Part shown: positions 35,101 to 43,216 of the stretch, in pieces | How the letters are laid out: every line of letters starts with the position of its first letter | Position numbering within the stretch: position 1 is the first letter of the stretch | Origin: Verrucomicrobiota bacterium | GTDB lineage: Bacteria > Verrucomicrobiota > Verrucomicrobiia > Limisphaerales > CAIMTB01 | Direction of reading: 5' to 3' | DNA: 64,000 bases | Assembly (NCBI GenBank): GCA_963205105.1 | Contig: CAUJJW010000063.1 | Location: forward strand, 1-64,000 | Notes under the pieces: model-generated | What the model was told of the DNA's origin: nothing | Databases searched by the model: none | Seen by the model: the letters and a program-made list of their open reading frames with translations, nothing else | Translations under genes and position numbers: made by a program

Positions 35101-37987
35101 CGAGGTGCCCGTCGAACTGCACGTGAGCCGACTCCGGCATGAAGGCCAGGACGCCCTTCTGGTTCACGCCCGCGACATCTCGTTCCGCCGGGAAGCCCAG
35201 GAACTGCTGGATGGCCAGAAACGCATCCTCGAATGGATCGCCACCGGCCGCCCGATCGAAACCATTCTCGAGGAACTGCTCCGCGTCACCCAGGCGCGCT
35301 GGCGATCCGCCCGTTGCAGCATCCATTGGCTGCCCTCACCCGCAGAAATGAAGCTGCGCGTCGTCTCCCCTTCCTCCGGACCCGGTACGGCCGTCCTCCT
35401 CGATGAACTCGGCCGCAACGACGGACCCATCCTCGAGGCTCTCGCCAATGCCCACCTGCCCGCCCACGCTCCCGCCTCGGGCGAAGACTCCCCCATCTCC
35501 CATCGGCCCCACAGCGGGGTTCTTCGCATCCGGCTTCACGGCTCCCACGGCGATCGGACCGCCTTGATCGGGCCCATGCAGGAATCCGACGGCCGCCCCC
35601 TGGGCGCAGTCACTGCGATTCTGCCCGAAGGCCTCGAGCCCACCGGCGAAAACCTCGATATCCTCCGCCTCGCGGTGTCCCTCGGCGGTGTCGCCCTTCA
35701 ACGTCACCGCTCCGACACCGCGCTCCGGGAAGGTTCTGATCGACTGCGGATCGCCAACAGCGCCCTGCTTTCCCTCGCCAGCAGCGACTCCGTCGCCAAG
35801 GGCGACCTGGGCCGCGCCCTCCCCGAAATCACCGAGGCCGCCGCCCGCGGACTCGGGGTCCTGCGAACCAACGTCTGGCTGCTCGATCAGGACGGTTCGT
35901 TCCTCCGATGCATGTACGCGTTCGGCGAAAGCCACAGCGCCGGTTCTACCCCGTCCTCCATCCGAACCTCCGAATTCCCCGCCTACTTCGAGGCCCTGAA
36001 CCGCGAACGCTTCGTCTCCGCCGCCCACGTCGAGAGCGACCCGCGCACCCGCGAGCTGTACGTCTCCTACCTCGGCCCCCGCGGCATCACTTCCACCCTC
36101 GACGCCGGCATCCGGCTCGGTGGCCAACTCGTCGGCATTCTCTGCCACGAACACCAGGGCCCGCCCCGAACCTGGAGCAATGAGGAGGAACTCTTCGCCG
36201 GCTCCCTCGCCGATCTCGTCGCCCAAACGCTTCAAGCCAGTCAGCGACGCCTCGTCGAGGAAGCCCTCCGCCAAAGCGAAGAGGCCTACCGCTCCGTCGT
36301 CAGCGTGCTCGCCGAGGGGGTCATGCTCGTCAACCGGGAAGGAACCTTCGTCACTTTCAACGAAAGCGCGGCCTCCATCCTCGGCTGTTCCAGCGAATTC
36401 CTCAAAGACCACCGCCTGGATCAGGTGCCCTGGGAAACCATCCGCGCCGACGGTTCCAAGCTGCCACTGGAAGATTACCCCCTCAGCATCACGTTCCGCA
36501 CCGGCCAACCCGTCACCGATTCCGTCATGGGCCTCCACCGTGCCGACGGCAATTGGGTCTGGCTCTCCATCAACACCCGGCCCTTCGATCGCGAACCGGA
36601 TGGCAGTATCGCCAGCGTGCTCGTCTCCTTCGCAGACATCACGTCACGCTACGCCGCCGAACGCGAACTCCGGCTCAACCACGACCTCCTCAGCGCCATC
36701 ACCCAGGTCCAGGCCCGGTTCATCGCCGACGCCGACCCATCCCGCAATCTCGGGCACATGCTCACCGAGCTCGCCAAGATGACCCGCAGCGACTCCGGGC
36801 TCATCGGTGAGGTCAACCCCACCTCCGACGGCCGGAGCGGATTCCTGCTCTGCGCCGCCATGGATGTTCCAACCGCGGACGAACCCGTCGCTGCTGCTCT
36901 CGAGAAGACCACTCCGGGCACATCCAGTCTGACCGACCTGATGGAGGAGGTCCTCCGCACCCAGAACGCCATCGTCCGGGCCGCCCCGTTCGAGCCTCCT
37001 CCGCCCGCCAGCACCCACGACACCACCGTCACTACACCCGACCCGGGCGCCGGCGCTCTGCACATGCTCGCCCTGCCCCTCCGCATGGATGACCGCATCC
37101 TCGGAGTCGCAGGACTGTCCCGCCGGTCCAAGCCCTACGACCCCGGCGCCGTCCGCAAGCTCGAGCCGCTTCTGATGACCTGCGCCAGCCTGTTCGGTGC
37201 CATCCGCACCGCCCGCCGGCGCCTCGAAGCCGAAGCCCAAATCCGCGAGCTGAACGCTCAACTCGAAAAGCGCGTCGAGGAACGCACCGCCGACCTCCGT
37301 GCCATGAACGAGGAACTGGCTGAGTTCGCTTATGTCGTCACTCACGACCTGAAAGCCCCACTGCGCGGCATCCATCAGCTCGCCGAATGGCTCACCCAGG
37401 ACCATGCCTTAGGCCTCGATGAAAGCGGGCTTAAACTTCTCGCCCTCCTGCGCCGTCGCGTCCTCCACCTCCAACGACTCGTTGACGGCCTGCTCGCCTG
37501 CGCCCGCGTCGGTCGCTCACCGGAACCGGAAACCACCGTCTCCGTCTCCCAACTCATCCACGAGGTCATCGGCGTTCTTGCACCACCACCCCAGGTCGTC
37601 ATCGACGTTCCCGAAAGCCTGCCCACCATCCACGGCAATCCGGAACGCCTCCACCAGATCTTCCAAAACCTGCTCGATAACGCCGTCAAGTACCTCGACA
37701 AGCCGGAAGGGCTCATCCGCATCCAAGCCACCCGCCAGACGGGCGCCTGGGCTTTCCGGGTCAGCGACAATGGTCCCGGCATCCCCCCACGCTATCGGGA
37801 AAAGGTCTTCCAGATCTTCCAGCGCCTCGATATGCGCGGCGACATCCCCGGCACCGGCCTGGGTCTTACCCTCGTCCGCCGCATCATCGAAGCCCGTGGC
37901 GGTCGCGCCTGGATCGAATCGGCCGAAGGCGACGGGACCGCGGTCTGCTTCACTTGGCCCGATCGGGCCAGGCGCCGAACGGAATGA
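32132..37987 (+). CDS. Giant PAS/GAF sensor histidine kinase with OB-fold-like exported region
   Basis: The product has 1951 residues. A signal peptide or anchor (about 16-36) is followed by exported OB-like units in A-B-A-B order (about 65-130, 152-240, 266-335, 355-442), a TM helix (452-472) and a long cytosolic chain: PAS (495-612), GAF (625-775), PAS (780-898), PAS (905-1020), GAF-like (1030-1195), GAF (1205-1375), PAS (1385-1510), GAF-like (1518-1695), coiled coil, HisKA with FAYVVTHDLKAPLRGI (His1738) and HATPase_c with NLLDNAVKYL, DNGPGI and GTGLGLTLVRRI. This phytochrome-type core normally works with Rcp1-like receivers such as the one encoded upstream. The ATG at 32132 precedes the signal; a TTG at 32081 would only add residues. 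Confidence 0.9.
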   Translation: MPQRHFVVVLRRFHRWARVLVALASFVFQPLHGLAQSPPSPPTTLRSAREARAVPRDSDPLVSRPVDLEGVVTFAKPGWETFYLQDDSAGIAFWGDSLPADLAAGDRVRLQGQWRPGRFAPFVETTHIVRLGRSTLPPSRPALPRDLLAGAEDGQRVSAVGVIRKSATQDHLTEWEVHGEFGGLETFLIDLPGNPWSEPKWIGARVRVHGVCSSRFNDLSQFTSPRLLVHRGEDIELLSPPPDNPFDLPHVPLDKILSFDPTRDQDSQICVTGVVTALRSPGSFFIQAGNHGLRVELASLNPSPPAPGSQVEVIGFPMAGRHAPSLQSARFQVLGEGQLPNPLEFLWKDSTAPMDSLLVSVEGQLAERIPDGIARQFHLQIDGGKDLLVRLPSPLRKPSHLDLERESRVRLTGVYEQKIETTASGVDHALVLRGWGDVEVLHPGPWWTMERATLTASLLGLVVTLGLTWSATLRRRLDAQRKQLEEQLAHRLSLERRHRELTEGAPDAIYTLDTRGRILSANPAAASLTGRTEAELRTLSIFEIVAPDEIERTRSRVQSRFGVGGDAAPFEVDIVTSNGHRRTLEVASRILRPPDATPVLEGVARDVTERRRAQEALKALLATTALAGGNELFQIIVRRLAEVLRIEFAFIGVLEDGTRSTIRTLAIWHDGHPIPDRSYPLRGSPCASVLGNTMCVYPRGVQELFPDDEHLRQLDAEAYVGLPLWDAEGKPLGLLGIVSIEPFEPDTAQIDMLRILAARTGAEIDRLRATRALQESEERFRELAEQTRDVLWVADLPAHRLAYLSPSFSRVCDYPIDLVRQNPRRLLRLIPREDRTRVLAALRKALLEPSGRYATEYRIRRTDGTLGWILDEGVVIRNAEGHPYRLSGVARDITTRKEAELALAAERARFRELFENSPDAIFVESLDGIVLDVNGAACRLHGLSPEQITGRHIGDLVPMEHREQVLAAFDRLIAGEVTRVEGWSLRSDGSEVPVELHVSRLRHEGQDALLVHARDISFRREAQELLDGQKRILEWIATGRPIETILEELLRVTQARWRSARCSIHWLPSPAEMKLRVVSPSSGPGTAVLLDELGRNDGPILEALANAHLPAHAPASGEDSPISHRPHSGVLRIRLHGSHGDRTALIGPMQESDGRPLGAVTAILPEGLEPTGENLDILRLAVSLGGVALQRHRSDTALREGSDRLRIANSALLSLASSDSVAKGDLGRALPEITEAAARGLGVLRTNVWLLDQDGSFLRCMYAFGESHSAGSTPSSIRTSEFPAYFEALNRERFVSAAHVESDPRTRELYVSYLGPRGITSTLDAGIRLGGQLVGILCHEHQGPPRTWSNEEELFAGSLADLVAQTLQASQRRLVEEALRQSEEAYRSVVSVLAEGVMLVNREGTFVTFNESAASILGCSSEFLKDHRLDQVPWETIRADGSKLPLEDYPLSITFRTGQPVTDSVMGLHRADGNWVWLSINTRPFDREPDGSIASVLVSFADITSRYAAERELRLNHDLLSAITQVQARFIADADPSRNLGHMLTELAKMTRSDSGLIGEVNPTSDGRSGFLLCAAMDVPTADEPVAAALEKTTPGTSSLTDLMEEVLRTQNAIVRAAPFEPPPPASTHDTTVTTPDPGAGALHMLALPLRMDDRILGVAGLSRRSKPYDPGAVRKLEPLLMTCASLFGAIRTARRRLEAEAQIRELNAQLEKRVEERTADLRAMNEELAEFAYVVTHDLKAPLRGIHQLAEWLTQDHALGLDESGLKLLALLRRRVLHLQRLVDGLLACARVGRSPEPETTVSVSQLIHEVIGVLAPPPQVVIDVPESLPTIHGNPERLHQIFQNLLDNAVKYLDKPEGLIRIQATRQTGAWAFRVSDNGPGIPPRYREKVFQIFQRLDMRGDIPGTGLGLTLVRRIIEARGGRAWIESAEGDGTAVCFTWPDRARRRTE

Positions 37988-38055
37988 GGCCGGGGAAACC
38001 TGGACTGGGGCCAAGCCTCTTCATCGCCGGGTCCCCGCCAGGTTCAGGCCGATTC

Positions 38056-38430
38056 TCAGAGCGGTCGCGATTCGAAATCACCCAGCCGGCGCTTGAAGGT
38101 AAACCGCGCCGGCGCACCCACCAGCGACCTCGCCGGCCCGCGCACGTCCCCGGCGATCGCCGCAAACGGGAGCGCCACCACGAAGATCGCCGCACCCACC
38201 ACCGTTGACGCCAATCCCAACGGCCGCACCACCAGCGCATCCGCCGCGACCTCGGCGGGATCCGCCACCCGGTTCGAAGCCGCCGCAGAAGCCGCAGGAG
38301 CAGGCACCAATGCAGGCGCCGGCTCGGTCGATGCCGGAACCGCAACAGATTCCGCCGCGCGCAGAGGAGCCGAGAGGCTGGCGCACGCCAGCGCTATTGC
38401 CAGAAATGAGGCCGTGCCGTGGTAACGCAT
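38056..38430 (-). CDS. Small exported hypothetical protein with conserved glycine-rich membrane segment
   Basis: This 124-residue product has a signal peptide (cleavage near APLRAAES), an Ala/Pro-rich linker (30-62) and a hydrophobic segment RPLGLASTVVGAAIFVVALP (69-88). It ends with ARFTFKRRLGDFE. Proteins with RPLG, one helix and a closing TFKR-x-LGDF are found in Gram-negative genomes as small envelope proteins of unknown function; that resemblance is from memory. The start at 38430 is an ATG directly before the signal peptide. It converges with the giant kinase. Confidence 0.65.
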   Translation of the reverse strand: MRYHGTASFLAIALACASLSAPLRAAESVAVPASTEPAPALVPAPAASAAASNRVADPAEVAADALVVRPLGLASTVVGAAIFVVALPFAAIAGDVRGPARSLVGAPARFTFKRRLGDFESRPL

Positions 38431-38538
38431 GCGCCATCGTCTAAGCCGACGCCCTGGCGATGTCCAAGGAATTCCCAGCCCCACACCACACACTTCGAAC
38501 GCGACTCGCCCCAAGCCCCCGGCTAGCCTGCCCGCCCA

Positions 38539-39837
38539 ATGGATGTCTCCATTTTCGGCCTCGGCTACGTCGGCGCCGTGACCGCCGGCTGCCTCGCCGC
38601 CCGCGGTCACCGCATCGTCGGCGTCGACGTCGCCGCCTCCAAGGTCGCCGAATTCAACAAGGGCAATCCACCCATCATCGAACCCGGTCTGGACCGCCTG
38701 CTCGCCGACGGGCTCACCCATGGCCGACTGCGCGCCACCACCGACGCCGCGGAAGCCGTCCGCGCCACCCAGGCTTCCCTCGTCTGCGTCGGAACACCCT
38801 CCACCGTCAGCGGTGCCCTCGACCTCGGTTACGTCCGTCAAGTCACCCGCGAAATCGTCACCGCAGCAGCCGCCAAACCCGAAGGTCACGCCTTGATCTT
38901 CCGCAGCACCATGCTGCCCGGAAGCACCCGCAGCCTGGTTCAGGAGTTCGCTCCCGAGGCGCTCGCCCGCGGCCGCCTCCAGGTGTTCTTCTACCCGGAG
39001 TTCCTCCGCGAAGGCACCGCCGTCAAGGACTTCGACCAACCCTCCCTCGCCGCCGTGGGGACCCACGATGGTTCCGCACCCCCCGCCGCGCTCGCCGAAC
39101 TGTTCGGCAACAACGCCGCCGTGGTCTCCTGGGAGTCCGCCGAACTCCTGAAATACGCCTGCAACGCCTTCCACGCGACCAAAGTCGCCTTCGCCAATGA
39201 GATCGGCCGACTCGGCAAATCCCTAGGCCTCGACGCCGCCGCCGTCATGCAACTGCTCTGCCAGGACACCCGCCTCAACATCTCCCCCTACTACCTTCGT
39301 CCCGGCAATCCCTTCGGCGGCTCCTGCCTGCCCAAGGACGTTCGAGCCCTCGTCCATCACGCCCGCCAATCCGGCGCCAGCCTACCCCTCGTCGAAGGAC
39401 TCCTGCCCAGCAACGAACGCCATCTCCACAGCCTGCTCGAACTCATCGCCAACTCCGGCGAACGCGAGATCGTCATCCTTGGCCTCTCCTTCAAGGCCAA
39501 CACCGATGACCTGCGCGAAAGCGCCATGGTCGAGGTCGCCCAACATTGCCTCGGCCGCGGCTTCGCCGTCCGCATCTACGATCCCCAACTCAACCTCGCC
39601 GCTCTCGTCGGCGCCAATAAACGGGTCATCGACACCCGCATGCCCCACCTCGCCAGCCTGCTCCGACCCGACCTCGCTTCCGCCATCGGAACCCGGGGCC
39701 TTGTCGTGGTTTCCCAAAAGTGCGCTTCCACTGAGGATCTCGCCCGCGTGCTCACGCCAGAACACCGCCTGCTCGACATCAACGGCTGGCCCGAACTCCG
39801 CCAACTCCCCGCGCGCTACCAGGGCCTCTGCTGGTAA
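38539..39837 (+). CDS. Nucleotide-sugar 6-dehydrogenase (UDP-glucose/GDP-mannose dehydrogenase family)
   Basis: The 432-residue enzyme oxidises a nucleotide hexose twice to the uronic acid. The NAD-binding start SIFGLGYVGAVTAGCLAARGH, the IIEPGLD loop, the ELLKYACNAFHATKVAFANEI helix and the catalytic FGGSCLPKDVRALVHHAR are clear. The wording YYLRPGNPFGGSCLPKD is closer to AlgD-type GDP-mannose dehydrogenases than to typical Ugd, so the substrate is left open. With the glycosyltransferase that follows after 15 bp it probably serves surface polysaccharide synthesis. Confidence 0.9.
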   Translation: MDVSIFGLGYVGAVTAGCLAARGHRIVGVDVAASKVAEFNKGNPPIIEPGLDRLLADGLTHGRLRATTDAAEAVRATQASLVCVGTPSTVSGALDLGYVRQVTREIVTAAAAKPEGHALIFRSTMLPGSTRSLVQEFAPEALARGRLQVFFYPEFLREGTAVKDFDQPSLAAVGTHDGSAPPAALAELFGNNAAVVSWESAELLKYACNAFHATKVAFANEIGRLGKSLGLDAAAVMQLLCQDTRLNISPYYLRPGNPFGGSCLPKDVRALVHHARQSGASLPLVEGLLPSNERHLHSLLELIANSGEREIVILGLSFKANTDDLRESAMVEVAQHCLGRGFAVRIYDPQLNLAALVGANKRVIDTRMPHLASLLRPDLASAIGTRGLVVVSQKCASTEDLARVLTPEHRLLDINGWPELRQLPARYQGLCW

Positions 39838-39852
39838 TCGCCTTCCGAACTC

Positions 39853-41040
39853 ATGCCGAAACCCGCCGTCCTCATCATCGTCGAAAACCTGCCTGTGCCG
39901 CTCGACCGGCGCGTCTGGCAGGAGTCCTGCGCCCTCCGCGACGCCGGCTACGAAGTTGTCGTCATCTGCCCCAAGATGCGCGGATACACGGCACCCTACG
40001 AACATCTCGACGGCATCCACATCTACCGACACTGGATCAGCGACGAAGCCGGCGGCCTCCTCGGATTCCTCGGAGAGTATGCCTCCGCCCTCTGGGGCGA
40101 ATGGTGGCTCGCCTGGAAGGCCTGGCGCCGTCACCGCTTCCGCATCATCCACCTCTGCAACCCACCCGACCTCCTCTTCCTGGTCGCCTGGCCCTTCAAG
40201 TTGCTCTTCGGCACCAAAGTCATTTTCGACATCCATGACGTCTGGCCCGAGTTCTTCGAGGCCAAGTTCCATCGCCGCGACCTCTTCTACTGGGGCGTCC
40301 GCGCCGCCGAACGCCTGACCTACGCACTCGCCGATGTCGCCCTCGCCACCAACCAGTCCGTCCGCGACGTCGCCCTGGAACGCGGCGGAAAACAGCCGTG
40401 GGAGGTGTTCATCGTCCGCACCGCCCCGAAAATCGCCAGCGGCCGATTCCAACCCGATCCCGCCCTGAAAAAGAATCGCCAACACCTGGTCGGCTACGTC
40501 GGCGTCATGGGCAATGCCGACGGCGTCGTCTACCTCGTCGAGGCGGCCCACCACATCGTCAAAACCCGCGGCCGTACCGACGTCCAGTTCCTGCTCATGG
40601 GCACCGGTCCCGAACACGACAGCCTCGTCCAGCGACGCGACCAACTCGGTCTGCAAAACCACCTCGACCTGCCCGGACGCGTCTCCAACGAGTTCCTGTT
40701 CACCGCTCTCCAAACCATCGACGTCGGCGTCGCCTGCGATCCCATCAACGCCTACAACGACCATTGCACCATGAACAAGACGCTCGAATACATGGCCTTC
40801 GGCAAGCCCCAGGTGCTCTTCGACGTTCGTGAAGGACGATTCTCCGCCGGCGACGCCGCCCGGTATGTGCCCGAAACCTCCGCCGCCCTGCTCGGCGACG
40901 CCATTCTGGAATTGCTCGATGATCCCGCCGCCCGCGAACGCATGGGGCAAATCGGCCGCGAACGCATTCACAACGAGTTGGGTTGGGATCGTTCCGTCGC
41001 CCAACTGCTCCGCGCCTACGAGGTCGTCCTCGATTCATGA
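39853..41040 (+). CDS. Glycosyltransferase family 4 protein
   Basis: This 395-residue GT-B fold enzyme belongs to the WbuB-like branch of GT4. It has an N-terminal acceptor domain with VENLPVPLDRRVWQESCALRDAG, LCNPPDLLF and FDIHDVWPE, and a C-terminal nucleotide-sugar domain with VGYVGVMGNADGV, FLLMGTGPEHD and the MNKTLEYMAFGKPQV loop of the E-x7-E region. It transfers a sugar in exopolysaccharide, O-antigen or glycan assembly; donor and acceptor are unknown. Its stop overlaps the xerC start (ATGA). Confidence 0.9.
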   Translation: MPKPAVLIIVENLPVPLDRRVWQESCALRDAGYEVVVICPKMRGYTAPYEHLDGIHIYRHWISDEAGGLLGFLGEYASALWGEWWLAWKAWRRHRFRIIHLCNPPDLLFLVAWPFKLLFGTKVIFDIHDVWPEFFEAKFHRRDLFYWGVRAAERLTYALADVALATNQSVRDVALERGGKQPWEVFIVRTAPKIASGRFQPDPALKKNRQHLVGYVGVMGNADGVVYLVEAAHHIVKTRGRTDVQFLLMGTGPEHDSLVQRRDQLGLQNHLDLPGRVSNEFLFTALQTIDVGVACDPINAYNDHCTMNKTLEYMAFGKPQVLFDVREGRFSAGDAARYVPETSAALLGDAILELLDDPAARERMGQIGRERIHNELGWDRSVAQLLRAYEVVLDS

Positions 41041-42050
41041 ACCCCGCGGCCACCACCGCACCCGCAGCCGCACCCGCCGACGGCGGCCCGTCCGACACCC
41101 CGAAACCCGCCTTGGACGCCAGGATGCAGGGCTTCCTCGATCATCTGTCCGCTGAACGAGCCGTCTCACCGTACACGCTTCGCAATTACACCCAGGCCCT
41201 GGTGGAATTCTCCGCCTGGCACGTCGCCCAACATCAGCGGTCCCCCGACTGGGCCCAGCTGCCCCGTGAAGAATTCCGTTTCTTCCTGCGCCACCTCGGC
41301 CGCCAGGGCCTGAGTCCCGCCGCCATCCGGCTGCGCTTTTCCGCATTGCGCACCTTCTACCGCTTCCTCCTCCGCCGAGGTCACGTCACCTCGACACCCA
41401 TCAAGGATCTTTCCCTGCCCCGTCTCCCCCGCCGACTCGTCCGCTTCCTGACCGTCGAACAGATGCAGGCGCTGCTCGCCGCGCCAACCCGCGAATCGGC
41501 GCCCGACCAAAAACCCAAGGGACGCCCCGTCGATCCCAGCGTGCCCGCCCGGGACGTCGCCATTCTCGAACTCCTCTACTCCTGCGGGCTCCGCGTGTCC
41601 GAGTTGTGCGGGCTCCGGGTTCAGGATCTGGACGCCCAGGAAGCGGTCGTTCGTGTGCTCGGCAAGGGCCGCAAGGAACGCATGGTTCCGGTCGGTTCCC
41701 ACGCCTTGCGCGCCATGGAATCGTACTGGTTGAGCCTCGGCAAACGGCCGGAACCGGAGCAGCCCGTCTTTTGGCGGGCCCAGGACGATCCCCGCCCCCT
41801 GCCGCCAAGGACGTTTCAGCACCGACTCAAGGGCCACCTCCTGGCCGCCGGGCTGGATCCCAAGATCACACCGCACAAGCTCCGTCACAGTTTTGCCACC
41901 CACCTGCTCGACGCGGGCGCGGACCTCCGCAGCGTGCAGGAGATGCTCGGCCACGCCCAACTGGCCACGACCCAGGTCTACACCCACGTGACCACCGACC
42001 GCCTCCGGCGCGCCTACGACCAGGCCCACCCCCGGGCCCACGGCGTCTAA
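41037..42050 (+). CDS. XerC/XerD-type tyrosine recombinase
   Basis: The 337-residue protein has a SAM-like core-binding domain (about 25-115, LDHLSAERAVSPYTLRNY) and a catalytic domain with the Arg in YSCGLRVSELCGL, Lys region LGKGRKERMVPVG, HKLRHSFATHLLDAGADL (His-x-x-Arg), the second His in LGHAQLATTQVYTHV and the nucleophile Tyr there. It fits the chromosome-dimer resolvase XerC/XerD. A 25-residue Ala/Pro-rich leader precedes the core. It is translationally coupled to the glycosyltransferase, an unusual neighbour. It converges with the acyltransferase gene. Confidence 0.92.
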   Translation: MNPAATTAPAAAPADGGPSDTPKPALDARMQGFLDHLSAERAVSPYTLRNYTQALVEFSAWHVAQHQRSPDWAQLPREEFRFFLRHLGRQGLSPAAIRLRFSALRTFYRFLLRRGHVTSTPIKDLSLPRLPRRLVRFLTVEQMQALLAAPTRESAPDQKPKGRPVDPSVPARDVAILELLYSCGLRVSELCGLRVQDLDAQEAVVRVLGKGRKERMVPVGSHALRAMESYWLSLGKRPEPEQPVFWRAQDDPRPLPPRTFQHRLKGHLLAAGLDPKITPHKLRHSFATHLLDAGADLRSVQEMLGHAQLATTQVYTHVTTDRLRRAYDQAHPRAHGV

Positions 42051-42057
42051 ATTCACC

Positions 42058-43206
42058 TCAAAGCCTGAGAAACAGCTGTCGCCGATAGAGGAACCGGCAG
42101 AACAGAAAACAAAGGATCATCCCCACGGTCGCCACGGCCACTGAGCCAAGGTGGGGAGTCACCTGCTGGTCCAGCCAGGCGGCGACCGGACCACCCACCA
42201 AACGCGCGGAAAGGGCGTCGAAGTCCACCAACCGACTGACCAGATAGATCGTCAGCGCGTTCGTCCCCACCCACACAAACGGCATGGCCCATCCCCGAAC
42301 CTTCCGCACATCGATCACGTAGTAAAAAGCCGCCAACAGCAGTGCGCTCCATCCTCCGGCCACCAGCACGAACGACGAAGTCCAGAGCTTCTTCACGATC
42401 GGAAACTGCAGGCCCCACAAATAACCCGCCACCAACGCCACGATCCCTGCCAGGGCCAGCACGCCCGCCTTACGTTCGCCCGTGGCGCCCTTGTCCTGCA
42501 GCCAGAGACCGGCAAAGACACCCAAAAGACAGGAGGCAAACGCCGGCACCGTGCTGAACAGTCCTTCGGGATCGTGCGTCACATCCCATTTCCTCAGGGG
42601 CAGGAACTCCCGATCGATCCAGTTCGTCAAATTGCGGCCTTCCGCATAGTCGCCTGCTCCAAAGCCCGGGACGGGAACAAAGGTCAACGCCGCCCAGTAA
42701 CCGACCAGCAAGGCGCCGGTGAGCACCGCCATGCCTTTCGGCTTCAAGTAAACAAAGGCGAGACCCGCAAAGCCGTAACAGAGAGCCAACCGTTGCAGCA
42801 CCCCCAGCAGTCGAATCCGCTCCACCCCCTCCGAAATGCCTCCGTAGTAGATCAGCCCCAGCACATACAACAACAGCGTCCGTCGGAGAATCCGGCCCAC
42901 GGCGGCACCGCGCCCTTCCTTCTCCACCAGCTTCCCGACCGAAAATGTGATCGCCACCCCGATCATGAATACGAACAGGGGAAAGATCAGGTCGTAGAAG
43001 CGAAAACCTTCCCAGGACACATGATCCAGCTGGGTGGCAATGCCACGTACCAGGGGACCGGCATCCAGTTTTCCCAGCGCATGACCCAACGCATCCGCTC
43101 CCACAATCCAGGTCATGTCGAAACCCCGCAGAGCGTCCAACGACATCAACCGTTCTGCCGGAGCCACCGCATGCCGAGTTCCAGATCCCAAAGGCGATGT
43201 TTCCAT
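42058..43206 (-). CDS. HGSNAT-like membrane acyltransferase (DUF5009 / heparan-alpha-glucosaminide N-acetyltransferase family)
   Basis: The 382-residue polytopic protein (about ten TM helices) starts its core with RLMSLDALRGFDMTWIVGAD and has FYDLIFPLFVFMIGVAITFS and LGVLQRLALCYG, which are signatures of the YeiB/HGSNAT acyltransferase group that moves acetyl groups across a membrane onto amino sugars. The role in bacteria is mostly untested. The ATG at 43206 follows the PQQ-propeller gene by 10 bp on the same strand, so the two are probably co-transcribed. Confidence 0.85.
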   Translation of the reverse strand: METSPLGSGTRHAVAPAERLMSLDALRGFDMTWIVGADALGHALGKLDAGPLVRGIATQLDHVSWEGFRFYDLIFPLFVFMIGVAITFSVGKLVEKEGRGAAVGRILRRTLLLYVLGLIYYGGISEGVERIRLLGVLQRLALCYGFAGLAFVYLKPKGMAVLTGALLVGYWAALTFVPVPGFGAGDYAEGRNLTNWIDREFLPLRKWDVTHDPEGLFSTVPAFASCLLGVFAGLWLQDKGATGERKAGVLALAGIVALVAGYLWGLQFPIVKKLWTSSFVLVAGGWSALLLAAFYYVIDVRKVRGWAMPFVWVGTNALTIYLVSRLVDFDALSARLVGGPVAAWLDQQVTPHLGSVAVATVGMILCFLFCRFLYRRQLFLRL

Positions 43207-43216
43207 CGCGCCGACG

